From assembly GCA_013696915.1 (NCBI GenBank), contig JACCXR010000181.1, positions 1 through 15,945 on the forward strand: a stretch of DNA of 15,945 nt, read 5' to 3'. The translations under genes were made by a program, and so were the position numbers. This DNA is from Euzebyaceae bacterium (GTDB lineage Bacteria; Actinomycetota; Nitriliruptoria; Euzebyales; Egibacteraceae). Below the pieces are notes generated by a model. It saw only the letters and a program-made list of their open reading frames with translations, was not told the DNA's origin and did no database searches. Below are positions 6,037-14,223 of the stretch, in pieces; within the stretch, counting starts at the first letter, position 1, and each line of letters starts with the position of its first letter.

Positions 6037-6906
6037 ATGACCGGATCCATCCGCACCCTTCCCCCGCAACGCCGATCGGCAGCCGCGGCGCTGTTCGCGG
6101 CGGCGCTGCTGCTGATCACCCTGCTCCCGGCGCAGGCCCGCGCGGCCGAGGCCAAGGGTGCCTCCGGACCCGCTCCCGCCGCCTTGGCCGCCGTCGCGGT
6201 CGGCAACGACGACCTCGTCGACGCCAAGAGCCTGACCGGGTTCTCCGGCCTGACGGAGGGCTCCAACGTGGGGGCGACGGCCGAGTCCGGAGAGCCGTCG
6301 CTCGGCAACGTCTCCGTCTGGTACCGGTGGACCGCGCCGGCCAGCGGCACGGCCACGTTCTCCACGGCCGGCAGCAACTACGACACCCTGCTCGGCGCCT
6401 ACACGGGCAGCAACGTCGCGGCCCTGACCCAGCGGGCGTTCGACGACGACTCGGGCCCGGGCCTGCAGAGCCTGCTCACCTTCAGCGCCGTCAGCGGCAC
6501 GACGTACCGCATCGGCGTGGGCGGGTTCGCCGGGTCGACCGGCGCGGTCCGGCTCACCTGGCAGCTCGGCACGCCGTCGGTAAGGATTCTTGACGTCACC
6601 AAGGTGGAGGGAGATTCGGGCACCAGCGGCATGCGCTTCAAGGTGCGGCTGTCCGGCCCGACGGTCGACCCGGTCACGGTGCAGTTCAGCACCCAGAACG
6701 GCACGGCGAAGGCGCCGGGTGACTACATCGCCCAGACGTCGATGATCGCCTTCGAGCCCGGCCAGACCATCAACGGCGTCGGAGTGCAGATCAAGGGCGA
6801 CACACAGCGCGAGCCCAACGAGCGGCTGAACGGCCGGCTGTCGGGGGCCGCCAACGCGACCATCGCCCGCGCCGTCGCCGTGGGGACGATCCGCAACGAC
6901 GACTGA
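6037..6906 (+). CDS. Exported protein with a PPC-like beta-sandwich and a Calx-beta domain, 289 aa
   Basis: ATG 6037 has GGGAGAGA upstream at good spacing. Residues about 11-37 (basic QRR, then an Ala/Leu core ending AQARA) form a Sec signal peptide. Residues about 56-177 begin GNDDLVDAKSLTGFSG and include VWYRWTAPASGTATFST and the YDTLLGAYTG block. This is the pattern of PPC-like (bacterial pre-peptidase C-terminal) beta-sandwich domains in secreted proteins. Residues about 180-289 (SVRILDVTKVEGDSGTSGMR to GTIRNDD) are a Calx-beta domain, normally a Ca2+-binding adhesive module. There is no enzyme domain, sortase motif or membrane anchor. A surface or matrix structural role is likely. A strong hairpin follows, so it is probably a one-gene transcript. 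Confidence 0.88.
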   Translation: MTGSIRTLPPQRRSAAAALFAAALLLITLLPAQARAAEAKGASGPAPAALAAVAVGNDDLVDAKSLTGFSGLTEGSNVGATAESGEPSLGNVSVWYRWTAPASGTATFSTAGSNYDTLLGAYTGSNVAALTQRAFDDDSGPGLQSLLTFSAVSGTTYRIGVGGFAGSTGAVRLTWQLGTPSVRILDVTKVEGDSGTSGMRFKVRLSGPTVDPVTVQFSTQNGTAKAPGDYIAQTSMIAFEPGQTINGVGVQIKGDTQREPNERLNGRLSGAANATIARAVAVGTIRNDD

Positions 6907-6920
6907 AGAGGACGGTGGCA

Positions 6921-6951
6921 AGAACGCCGGCCCCCGCGGGGCCGGCGTTCT
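6921..6951 (+). terminator. Strong terminator hairpin after the Calx-beta gene
   Basis: Arms 6921-6934 and 6938-6951 are a perfect 14-base inverted repeat (AGAACGCCGGCCCC and its complement) around a 3-base loop. The hairpin starts 14 bases after the stop codon. The bases after it (CTCGTTCCTCG) are only mildly T-rich, as is common for actinobacterial terminators. Confidence 0.85.
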
Positions 6952-7124
6952 CTCGTTCCTCGGGACACATCCCGGCGACCGGCGAGCTCACCGAGACCTC
7001 AAGCAAACTAACTTTTGCCTAAGCCAGACAAGCCGGTGGAGACGGAGCTCCGAATCTCCGGCGAGCTACTACGACGCACGTAGCTGCGCTCGCTCAGCCA
7101 ACCGTCACCGACAAGGACAGCCCT

Positions 7125-7799
7125 ATGAGAAGCATTCGCCGTCTCCCACTCGCCGCACTCCTGGCCGCGTTCGCGCTGGTGGCCGCCGGCTGCGGGGGCG
7201 CAGACACCGCACAGACCCCGGCCGAGACGACCTCGGCCCCTGCGGAGGCCACGCCGGACACGGCCACGTCGCCGACCGAAGACATGACCGGCACCGAAGA
7301 CATGACCGGCACCGAGGCGATGGCGTCCGGGGCCGCGTGTGACCAGCTGCCCGAGGGCAGCGCCGCGGGCGGTCTCGACGCGATGGCGCAGCAGCCCGCC
7401 GCCACGGCCGCCTCCACCAACCCCCTGCTCAGCACGCTCGTGACCGCCGTCGGCGCCGCCGGCCTCGGTGACACGCTGAACAGCGAGGGCCCGTTCACGA
7501 TCTTCGCCCCCGTCAACGACGCGTTCGCGGAGATCCCGCAGTCCGACCTCGAGGCGCTCCTCGCCGACACCGACGGCCTCACGGACGTGTTGACCTACCA
7601 CGTCCGCCAGGGCGAGGCGCTCACCTCGACGGACCTCGCCGGCATGGACAGCCTCGAGATGGTCAACGGCAGCGACATCACGCTCAGCGCATCCGGCGAC
7701 AGCCTCGACGTGAACGGCCAGGCCATGGTCGTCTGCGCCGACATCATGGTGGCCAACGGCGTCGTGCACCTCATCGACGGCGTCCTGATGCCGTCGTAG
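7125..7799 (+). CDS. FAS1/fasciclin-domain lipoprotein, 224 aa
   Basis: ATG 7125 follows AAGGAC with usual spacing. The N-terminus (MRSIRRLPLA and a hydrophobic stretch) ends in LVAAGC, a lipobox that puts the lipid-anchored residue at Cys23. Residues about 24-70 are a Thr/Ala/Glu/Pro-rich linker with a near-perfect TEDMTG repeat. Residues about 95-224 form one FAS1 domain, with H1 motif TIFAPVNDAF (125-134), the central Tyr-His (158-159) and H2 motif NGVVHLIDGVLMP. Cys72 and Cys204 could form a disulfide. The layout resembles the mycobacterial MPT70/MPT83 lipoproteins: a lipid-anchored cell-surface adhesion or matrix protein. A single-gene transcript is likely; no anti-sigma factor gene is nearby. 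Confidence 0.93.
   Translation: MRSIRRLPLAALLAAFALVAAGCGGADTAQTPAETTSAPAEATPDTATSPTEDMTGTEDMTGTEAMASGAACDQLPEGSAAGGLDAMAQQPAATAASTNPLLSTLVTAVGAAGLGDTLNSEGPFTIFAPVNDAFAEIPQSDLEALLADTDGLTDVLTYHVRQGEALTSTDLAGMDSLEMVNGSDITLSASGDSLDVNGQAMVVCADIMVANGVVHLIDGVLMPS
7275..7310 (+). repeat. Two 18-base tandem repeats in the FAS1 lipoprotein linker
   Basis: ACCGAAGACATGACCGGC occurs at 7275-7292 and again at 7293-7310, then a partial third copy. It encodes TEDMTG twice in the flexible linker. The repeat keeps frame, so copy-number change would alter linker length only. Confidence 0.85.
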
Positions 7800-7815
7800 G
7801 ACCCACGGTCCGGAC

Positions 7816-7848
7816 AGGGGTGCGGCCGCCGGATGGCGCCGCACCCCT
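7816..7848. terminator. Convergent terminator hairpin between the FAS1 and MOSC genes
   Basis: AGGGGTGCGGC (7816-7826) and GCCGCACCCCT (7838-7848) form an 11-base perfect stem with an 11-base loop. It lies 17 bases after the plus-strand FAS1 stop and 49 bases beyond the minus-strand MOSC stop, so it can serve both. No T-tract follows on the plus strand. Confidence 0.7.
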
Positions 7849-7849
7849 T

Positions 7850-7877
7850 CTGCTGTCCGCCGCCTGCTGTCCGCCGC
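7850..7877. repeat. Tandem 14-base direct repeat, two copies
   Basis: CTGCTGTCCGCCGC is repeated exactly head to tail (7850-7863, 7864-7877) in the gap between the converging FAS1 and MOSC genes. It is probably a slippage product; no function is suggested. Confidence 0.85.
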
Positions 7878-7897
7878 CGAACGCCGGCGTCCCGCGG

Positions 7898-8650
7898 TCA
7901 CCCCGGCGGGGCCGGCGAGACGGCAACCACCTCGACAGGGTCGCCGACCTTCACCACGCCGGGCTTGTCGACCCGGACGTAGACGCCGAAGACGTTGGCG
8001 TGGTCCCTGACCAGCCACTCCAGCAGGGCCGGCCAGCGGACGGCGCCATCGGGGTCCCAACTCGGCATGGCGCAGCGCCGACACGGCGCGCTGACACAAA
8101 GATGCAGCCCGTCGCCCACACGCAGCTCGGCTCCGGTCCACTGCTCCTCGGCGAACGCGGGGGCGTCGAGCTCGAGGTGGACGTTCGAGCGGAACCGCCG
8201 AAGGTCGAGCGGGGCGCCCAGCTCCGCCTCGGCGGCACGGCGACTCGCCTCCACGGTGACGAGGATCAGGCCGGGGCAGTCGGGCTGTCCGGAGGGGTCG
8301 CGCCGGAGCGTCACCGGTCGTCCCGCCGCCTCGGCGACGGCGGCCGCGAGTCCTTCGTCCCCCCAACGCCATCGCCCGCCGCCGGGGGCCCGCACCTCGG
8401 CGGGCGGGACGGCGTCGTGGGGCAGGGCGTCGTCCGGGTGGTCGGGATAGCCGGCTGTCCAGGCGAGCAGTCCCGGCGCCTGCCGCGCCGTGAGGAGCTT
8501 GCCGGCCCGCGCGCCCTCGACGTCCAGGAAGGCGTGGACGCGGTCGCCGGCCAGGCCGTCCGGCCCCACGTCCGCCGAGTGCAGCGACTCGCCGGCGAGC
8601 GACTTGACGGGCCAGCGATGGAGGCCGGCCACGCGGCCCCGGCTCGTCAT
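7898..8650 (-). CDS. MOSC-domain protein (mARC/YcbX-like), 250 aa
   Basis: The start is ATG 8650 (MTSRGRVAGL), overlapping the permease stop as ATGA. Longer in-frame extensions upstream lie within the permease gene and are not used. Residues about 5-110 are the MOSC N-terminal beta-barrel (GRVAGLHRWPVKSLAGESL, GPDGLAGDRVHAFLD). The MOSC core follows (LRRFRSNVHLEL around residues 155-165). The family's conserved Cys lies in APCRRCAMPSWDPDG. MOSC domains bind molybdenum cofactor or sulfur carriers; relatives such as YcbX and mARC reduce N-hydroxylated compounds. There is no C-terminal 2Fe-2S ferredoxin domain, so a partner reductase would be needed. Coupling to a potassium permease has no obvious functional logic. 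Confidence 0.9.
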   Translation of the reverse strand: MTSRGRVAGLHRWPVKSLAGESLHSADVGPDGLAGDRVHAFLDVEGARAGKLLTARQAPGLLAWTAGYPDHPDDALPHDAVPPAEVRAPGGGRWRWGDEGLAAAVAEAAGRPVTLRRDPSGQPDCPGLILVTVEASRRAAEAELGAPLDLRRFRSNVHLELDAPAFAEEQWTGAELRVGDGLHLCVSAPCRRCAMPSWDPDGAVRWPALLEWLVRDHANVFGVYVRVDKPGVVKVGDPVEVVAVSPAPPG

Positions 8651-10941
8651 GGCGCCTCGGAGGGCGCTCCGCTGCCGGCGATCGGGTAGGGCACGCTCGT
8701 CGTGACCACGCCGCGTTCGAACAGCAGGACGCTCTTGATGAACAGGGCCGTCTGGTTGTGGAGCGGTCGTTGCCACCAGTGCGACAGGACGAACTCCGGC
8801 AGGACGCACGTCACGACGGTGTGCCGCCCGTCCGGGCGGAACTCTCGGACGTACTCGCGCACAGTGTCCCCGATGGAGCGGAAGGGGCTGTCGACCAGCT
8901 CGAGGGGGATCTCGACGCCCCAGTCGTCCCAGTCGGTGAGCATCCGGCTCGTGCGCTCGGTGTCCAGGTTGACCGACAGCGCCCGCAGCGACGTCGCCTG
9001 GAGACCCTGCGCGTAGGCCAGCGCCCGCATGGTCGCCTTGTGGATCCCGGACACCAGCACCACGACGTGGTGCTCGACCGGTTCGACGAGCTGGTACGGG
9101 CCGGGTCCGCATTCGCCTGCGACCACGTTGGTCACGACCAGATCACCCTCGCCGACGAGGGCCGCCTTCACCTGCTGGGCGAGCCGGTGGCGGCGCAGCA
9201 CGTCGAGCCAGGAGCGGGACCGCGTCTCGGGGACGACGGCCGTCGTGAACGCGGCGCCGTGGCGCTCCTCCTCGCCGTCGAGGAAACGACGGAAGGCGTC
9301 GATGCTGCCGCCGTCCCGTGTGCCGTCGAGCAGTTCGAGCGGGACGTCCGGCACCAGTTCCCGCCAGCGCTGTGGCACGTCGGGCCCCGCCCCGGGCGCC
9401 GCCACGCCACGCAGGCTGGCGGGGGAGACGGCGATCGCGTAGGACAGCGCGGCCGCGGTCGCGCCGTCGACCCGGTCGTCGAGCACGACCACGTGGTTCG
9501 CGCGCGGCCGCTCCGGCTCCGCCACGCCGGTCCGCAGCTCCAGGCTGACCTGCTCGTAGTGGTCATGGATCCGCTGCATCACCATCACGACGGCTGGGAT
9601 CGCGACGATCACGATCCAGGCGCCGCCCGCGAACTTCGTGATCGAGACGACCACGAGGACCACGCCGGTCGTCGCGGCGCCGATGCCGTTGACGACGGCG
9701 GCGCGCTGCCAGCCGCGCTCCCTGGTCGCCAGCCAGTGGCGCACCATGCCCGTCTGGGACAGCGTGAACGACGTGAACACCCCGACGACGTAGAGCTGGA
9801 TGAGGCGGTTCAGCTCGGCGTCGAAGGCGATGAGCAGCAGCACCGCGAAAGCGGTGAGGACCAGCACGCCGTTGGAGAAGACGAGGCGGTCGCCCCTGGC
9901 GAGGAACTGCCTGGGCAGGAAGCGGTCGGCGGCGAGGATGGAGGACAGGCGCGGGAAGTCGGCGTACGCGGTGTTGGCGGCCAGCACGAGGATCGCCGCG
10001 GTGACGACCTGCACCATGTAGAAGCCGAACCCGCCCGCACCGAAGACGGCGGCGGCGATCTGGGAGTTGACGGTGCGGGGCATGCCCTCGAACGCGACGA
10101 CCCCCTCGACGTGGGTGGCCAGGAAGCTGATCCCCAGGAACATCGACACGGCCATCGCGCCCATGACGCCGAGCGTGGTCGCGGCGTTGTGGCTCTGGGG
10201 GTAGCGGAAGGCCTGGACGCCGTCGGAGATCGCCTCGACGCCGGTGAGGGCCGTGGACCCCGACGAGAAGGCCCGCAGGATCAGGAACAGGCTCAACCCG
10301 GCCTCCGCCTCTGCCAGGCCCATGTCGAAGGGCACCGGGGGGCAGCCGCCGACGCAACGCGCCAGCCCGGTGCCGATGAGGGCGAACATCGTCACGACGA
10401 AGGTGTAGGTGGGGATCGCGAACAGCACGCCCGCCTCCTTCACGCCGCGCAGGTTCGCGAGCGTCACCAGGACCACGAAGCCGATCGCCATCCACACGCG
10501 GTACGGCTGCAGGGCCGGAACCGCCGAGATGATCGCCGCCGTTCCGGCGGCCGTGGACACGGACACGGTCAGGGTGTAGTCGATGAGCAGCGCGCTGGCG
10601 GCGGTCAGGCCGGGCAGGATCCCGAGGTTCTCACGGCTGACCCGGTACGCCCCGCCGCCGGTCGGGTACGCCCTGACGGTCTGGCGGTAGCTCACGATGA
10701 CGATCACGAGCAGCGTCGCGACGCCGAAGGCCAGCGGCAGCACCAGCGAGAAGGCGGCGGCGCCCGCCAACGCCAGGACCAGCATCATCTCCTCGGTCGC
10801 GTAGGCGACCGAGGAGAGCGGGTCGGAGGAGAAGACCGGCAGGGCCATCCACTTCGGCAGCAGCTGGTGCTTCAGTTCCCGGCTGGCGCGCGGACGCCCG
10901 ATGAGCGCCCGCTTCACGCTCGACGCCGCCGTCTCCGTCAC
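8647..10941 (-). CDS. kimA: KimA-like potassium permease (APC superfamily), 764 aa
   Basis: GTG 10941 is used as start, with GAGGAG 7 bases upstream. Residues about 30-456 are a 12-helix APC membrane domain opening WMALPVFSSDPLSSVAYATE, the hallmark of the KimA (YdaO) group. Residues recalled as K+ ligands in Bacillus KimA appear kept: Asp40 and Tyr47 (its D36/Y43), Tyr122, Thr125 and Ser129 in DYTLTVSVST, Thr233, and Tyr384. Residues 457-764 are a cytoplasmic tail with alternating beta/alpha segments (for example HVVVLVSGIHKATMRALAYA). It is longer than in the roughly 607-residue Bacillus protein and could be the regulatory, c-di-AMP-responsive part. Substrate by homology is K+ with H+; an amino-acid permease is the alternative. 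No c-di-AMP riboswitch was found upstream on the coding strand. Confidence 0.85.
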   Translation of the reverse strand: MTETAASSVKRALIGRPRASRELKHQLLPKWMALPVFSSDPLSSVAYATEEMMLVLALAGAAAFSLVLPLAFGVATLLVIVIVSYRQTVRAYPTGGGAYRVSRENLGILPGLTAASALLIDYTLTVSVSTAAGTAAIISAVPALQPYRVWMAIGFVVLVTLANLRGVKEAGVLFAIPTYTFVVTMFALIGTGLARCVGGCPPVPFDMGLAEAEAGLSLFLILRAFSSGSTALTGVEAISDGVQAFRYPQSHNAATTLGVMGAMAVSMFLGISFLATHVEGVVAFEGMPRTVNSQIAAAVFGAGGFGFYMVQVVTAAILVLAANTAYADFPRLSSILAADRFLPRQFLARGDRLVFSNGVLVLTAFAVLLLIAFDAELNRLIQLYVVGVFTSFTLSQTGMVRHWLATRERGWQRAAVVNGIGAATTGVVLVVVSITKFAGGAWIVIVAIPAVVMVMQRIHDHYEQVSLELRTGVAEPERPRANHVVVLDDRVDGATAAALSYAIAVSPASLRGVAAPGAGPDVPQRWRELVPDVPLELLDGTRDGGSIDAFRRFLDGEEERHGAAFTTAVVPETRSRSWLDVLRRHRLAQQVKAALVGEGDLVVTNVVAGECGPGPYQLVEPVEHHVVVLVSGIHKATMRALAYAQGLQATSLRALSVNLDTERTSRMLTDWDDWGVEIPLELVDSPFRSIGDTVREYVREFRPDGRHTVVTCVLPEFVLSHWWQRPLHNQTALFIKSVLLFERGVVTTSVPYPIAGSGAPSEAP

Positions 10942-11116
10942 GCTCGTCTCCTCACCGGGGCCGCTGACCGCCGAGCTGGCAAGCCCGCGTTTCGCCTGTG
11001 CGGCGGCTCCATCCGACCCGCAGCCGACACATGGTAGGCGCGCGCCGCGCCGCCGCCGCGGACCGGCTCAGTCGTCCATGACGGTCGCTGCGCGACCGCC
11101 ACCACCGAGATCATGA

Positions 11117-11145
11117 GAATCGCCTCGGACGAGCCTCGGCGATTC
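11117..11145 (-). terminator. Hairpin terminator after the alpha/beta hydrolase gene
   Basis: GAATCGCC (11117-11124) and GGCGATTC (11138-11145) form a perfect 8-base stem with a 13-base loop, beginning 5 bases beyond the hydrolase stop on the minus strand. TCATGATCTC follows in that direction, so the T-tract is poor. It separates the peptidase/hydrolase transcript from the permease transcript. Confidence 0.6.
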
Positions 11146-11150
11146 ACGGC

Positions 11151-12455
11151 TCAGGCGATGCCCGCGGCCGCGACCGCCACCCACGCGAGCTCCGGGTGGA
11201 AGATGTCGCTGTGCGCTCCTGAGGGTGGCTGCCCGGACCGGATGACCTCGTCGGCGTCGACGTTCAGGAAGCGGCCCGCCCGGAACTCGTAGCCCGCTCC
11301 GACCGCCCCCAGCCGGGCCGCCGCGGCACCCACCGCCTGCGCGCCGTCGTGACCGATGGCGCCCCACCGGTACAGCAGGTCGTCCATCGCCGCGGAGTCC
11401 TGCCCGGACGCGATCGACGCCAGCGGGTAGAGCCGCCCCACGGCCGTGTCGAACACCGAGTGCGAGACCACCAGCGGTCCGTCGACCCGCGCGGCCATGC
11501 CGGCGAGCGCCCCGGAGCGCGACCGGTCGTGCGGCAGTTCCTCGGCGAAGGCGAAGTGGCTGAACGCCCCCTGGATGAGCAGCACCGACTTCACCGGGGA
11601 CCGCGGCTCCAGCGCCGCCGGCGGCAGCCCCGCGAGGCAGAAGGACACCAGACGGGCGCCGAAGCTGTGCCCGACGAGGTGGACGCGCAGCTCGGGCCCG
11701 TCCGCGTGGAGGTGCCCGACGAGCGGTCCCAGCCCCCGCTCCCCCACCAAGCCGGCGCGCTTCTTCATTTGCCAGTACGTCGCCTGCCGCAGGGCCTCCT
11801 TCGCGCCGGCCCACAGGCGGGAGAAGGCGTCCCCGAGGCCGGCGGCGCCGCCCTCCCCGCCGTCGGCGGGCGCCTCGTCGGCGAACCGCATGAAGACCTC
11901 GCGGGGCTCCCCGGTCAGCAGCGCCACCTCGCCGCCGTCCTCGGGGGCCGCCCCGGCGTCGGGCCCGGTCGCCACCTGCCGCATCAGCTCCTGGAACCGC
12001 CCGAGCGCCTCGTCGCTGCGCGGTCGCTCCTCGAGCAGCTTCCCGAGCTCGTCCAGGGCGGCGCGCTGCTTCGACGCGGTGAGCACCGCCTTGAGGCTGC
12101 CGACGAGCTCGCGGTCGGACGCCGGCCCGCCGAGGGCCGCGGCGCCTCCCTCACCGGCGACGTCCTCGTCCGCCCAGCGCATCGACGGCCATACCACCCC
12201 GAGCGTCCCGACCCGCCGGCCGGCGCCGCTCCCGCGGTCGTCGAGCACCGCACGGACCTCGGTGAAGAAGCGGCGGTACAGGCTACGCGCGACCGTCCGG
12301 TCGTTGTTCCAGCCGTGCGCCACCACGAAGAGATCGGTGAGCTGCTCGTCGCGGACGCCATCCCGCAGCCGCTCCGCCTGCTCCGCGGCGACCGCCTCCC
12401 CAGCGGCGTCGAAGCCGATCTCCCAGTGGGCGAACCCCGCAACCGTCTCCACCAT
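11151..12455 (-). CDS. Alpha/beta-hydrolase-like serine hydrolase, 434 aa
   Basis: ATG 12455 (MVETVAGFAH) has GGGAGGAGGG about 8 bases upstream. The start of the core reads DLFVVAHGWNNDRT (about residues 41-54), a strand plus an HGW oxyanion-type loop as in lipases. VHLVGHSFGARLV (258-270) carries the nucleophile elbow GHSFG with Ser264. The likely catalytic His is His415 in GAHSDIFHPE; the acid could be Asp336 or a nearby residue. Between them lies a long, low-complexity Glu/Gly/Ala-rich insert (about 98-215), perhaps a lid. No signal peptide or membrane helix is visible, so it should be cytoplasmic or exported by another route. It lies 27 bases after the S8 peptidase gene, in the same operon. 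Substrate unknown; an esterase or lipase is plausible. Confidence 0.8.
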   Translation of the reverse strand: MVETVAGFAHWEIGFDAAGEAVAAEQAERLRDGVRDEQLTDLFVVAHGWNNDRTVARSLYRRFFTEVRAVLDDRGSGAGRRVGTLGVVWPSMRWADEDVAGEGGAAALGGPASDRELVGSLKAVLTASKQRAALDELGKLLEERPRSDEALGRFQELMRQVATGPDAGAAPEDGGEVALLTGEPREVFMRFADEAPADGGEGGAAGLGDAFSRLWAGAKEALRQATYWQMKKRAGLVGERGLGPLVGHLHADGPELRVHLVGHSFGARLVSFCLAGLPPAALEPRSPVKSVLLIQGAFSHFAFAEELPHDRSRSGALAGMAARVDGPLVVSHSVFDTAVGRLYPLASIASGQDSAAMDDLLYRWGAIGHDGAQAVGAAAARLGAVGAGYEFRAGRFLNVDADEVIRSGQPPSGAHSDIFHPELAWVAVAAAGIA

Positions 12456-12482
12456 GGCCCTGCCCTCCTCCCAGCCGGCGGT

Positions 12483-13994
12483 TCAGACCGACTGGATCGC
12501 CCGCATCAGGTCCACCACGCCGTGGCCCTGGAAGGACTCGGCGCGGCCCAGCGACGTCGCACTGGACAGGAAGATCTCCTTGACCCGCTCGGGCTGACCG
12601 ATGAACTCGCGGCGGATCGACAGGAATGCGGCGATCGCCCCCGAGACGTGCGGGGCGGCCATGCTCGTCCCGCTGTCGTCGAGGTAGGGGATGTCGCCCT
12701 TGCGGGGGCGGCGGGGCCCGTACATCTCGGCGAGCCGGCTGCCGGCGGCGCAGGACGTGATCCGCTCGCCGGGGGCGACGAGGTCCGGCTTGCGCCGCCC
12801 GTCGCCGGTCGGTCCCTTGGACGAGAAGTAGGAGACGCCGTAGGTGTGGGGCATGTCGCGGTGGGTGGCGCCGACGGTGATCGCCGACTGCGCGTTGCCC
12901 GGGTCGTTGATGGTGAGCGCCAGGCCGGTGCTCGTCTGCCGGGCGGTGGCGGTCAGACGCCCGTACCCGGTGTTGCCGGCGGCCACCACCACGACGACGC
13001 CGGAGCGGACGAGACGGTCGACCTCGACGCAGAGCGGGCTCTGGCCGCACGCGAACCACTTGGCGTCGAACTCGTAGCCGACGCTGAGGTTCACCCCCTG
13101 GATCCGCAGTAGCTTGCCGCTGCCGTTGACCTCCTCGCGGACGTAGCGGAGCGCCCGGATGATGTTCGACGAGTAGCCCCGGCCGGTGTCGTCCAGGGTC
13201 TTCAGGCTGACGAGGCGGCACCGCGGCGCCACGCCCGCGAGCCGATGGAGGTCATCGACGTCCCGTTCCGTGATCTCGTCGCCGCCGCCGCCGTCGTCCG
13301 CGACGTGGACGCCGACCCGGACACGCGCGCCCTTGGGCAGCGGGTCCGGCACCGCGCCGGCGATGATGCCGGCGACGTGCGTCCCGTGGCCGAAGCCGTC
13401 GGTCCGGGCGCTCGCGGCGGGCGCTTCGCCGTCGACGGTGAAGTCGCGGTGCAGGTCGGCCGCGTCGCCGTCGAGGTTGGCGTGGCGGCGGAAGTGCTGG
13501 TGCGCCCCGTCGATGCCCGAGTCGATCACCGCCCACGTGATGCCGCCTCCGACGGCGTCGTAGGACCGCTGGGCCGCGTCCCCCTTGATCGTGCTCACGG
13601 ACCGGTCGATGAGCGGCTCGACGAGGAAGTCCGGCCAGACGCGGTAGATCGCCCGTTCCGGGCCGGCGGACTCGCCGTCGACCCGCGCGAGGCGCCTGGC
13701 CTCGTCCACGCTCAGCAGGCATGCGTAGTAGGTGTTGGCGATGGGAACGGGCGGGGGGCGTCCCGTCCCCACCACGCCGCGGTAGAACTCCGCGAAGCGG
13801 GCCTCGGCGGCGGTCAGCCCCTCGCGGTGTCGCAGGTTCAACTCGACGACCACCCGGAACGGCTCCGCCTCGTCGGCCGGCAGGTCCAGCCGCGCCCGCT
13901 CCGCCGGGTCGGTCAGCGCCTCGGCCAGGACGGAACTTCGGACCAGCGGCTGCCTGCGTGCAGGTTCGGACCGCCCATGCTCCGGTGCACCCAT
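12483..13994 (-). CDS. Leaderless subtilisin-family (S8) peptidase, 503 aa
   Basis: ATG 13994 (MGAPEHGRSE) has AGGAG 8 bases upstream. The catalytic triad is complete: Asp158 in VIDSGIDG, His203 in FGHGTHVAG and Ser444 in SGTSMAAPHVSG. Asn341 in VVAAGNTG fits the oxyanion hole. Residues about 45-135 look like an I9-type prodomain (FRVVVELNLRHREG, YYACLLSVDEARRLARV, then IYRVWPDFL), so self-activation is possible. No Sec or Tat signal precedes it: the first 20 residues are charged and Pro-rich with no hydrophobic core. An intracellular site is therefore likely unless the true start is further upstream. It is first in an operon with the alpha/beta hydrolase. Its target is unknown. Confidence 0.92.
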   Translation of the reverse strand: MGAPEHGRSEPARRQPLVRSSVLAEALTDPAERARLDLPADEAEPFRVVVELNLRHREGLTAAEARFAEFYRGVVGTGRPPPVPIANTYYACLLSVDEARRLARVDGESAGPERAIYRVWPDFLVEPLIDRSVSTIKGDAAQRSYDAVGGGITWAVIDSGIDGAHQHFRRHANLDGDAADLHRDFTVDGEAPAASARTDGFGHGTHVAGIIAGAVPDPLPKGARVRVGVHVADDGGGGDEITERDVDDLHRLAGVAPRCRLVSLKTLDDTGRGYSSNIIRALRYVREEVNGSGKLLRIQGVNLSVGYEFDAKWFACGQSPLCVEVDRLVRSGVVVVVAAGNTGYGRLTATARQTSTGLALTINDPGNAQSAITVGATHRDMPHTYGVSYFSSKGPTGDGRRKPDLVAPGERITSCAAGSRLAEMYGPRRPRKGDIPYLDDSGTSMAAPHVSGAIAAFLSIRREFIGQPERVKEIFLSSATSLGRAESFQGHGVVDLMRAIQSV

Positions 13995-14223
13995 TCAACC
14001 CGCTCCTGGCTCGCCGCGCGGGGCGCACCGTAGCACCGACGGTCGGGGTCCGACACGACCGCGCGCAAGGCGGCACGGGGATCCGACGACCGACGAAAGC
14101 GCGTCACGCGGCGGGTGCCGCCCCGTTAGAGCAGGTGATCGCCCACCACGCCCCTCACCCGGCCGGTCAAGCCGACAGCGCCCACGGGTTCCACGGATCC
14201 ACCGCCTGGAAAGGACAGCTCCG
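13995..14223. promoter_or_regulatory. Divergent promoter region between the S8 peptidase and the CxCGW protein
   Basis: No convincing reading frame is present. It holds one 8-base inverted repeat, GGCGGCAC (14069-14076) and GTGCCGCC (14115-14122), and should contain both promoters. No recognisable -10/-35 pair stood out. Confidence 0.4.

Noticed and set aside
8651..9112. N-terminal extension of the MOSC frame by 154 codons
   Set aside because: It lies wholly inside the permease coding region in another frame; ATG 8650 with an ATGA overlap and a MOSC-like first residue block is the clear start.
8758..11037. 759-codon open frame on the plus strand opposite the KimA-like permease
   Set aside because: It is the antisense shadow of a membrane protein gene with strong third-position GC bias; the translation is His/Asp/Arg-rich with no recognisable feature.
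11009..11040. Plus-strand segment resembling the 3' end of a ydaO (c-di-AMP) riboswitch, with CCGACCCGCAGCC and GGTAGGCG
   Set aside because: It is on the strand opposite to the KimA-like gene, with no downstream plus-strand gene, and the upstream GGGGGAC-type core is absent. Chance likeness.
11349..13112. 587-codon open frame on the plus strand opposite the hydrolase and peptidase genes
   Set aside because: The peptidase and hydrolase on the minus strand have complete catalytic motifs, whereas this frame has none and spans both genes and their gap.
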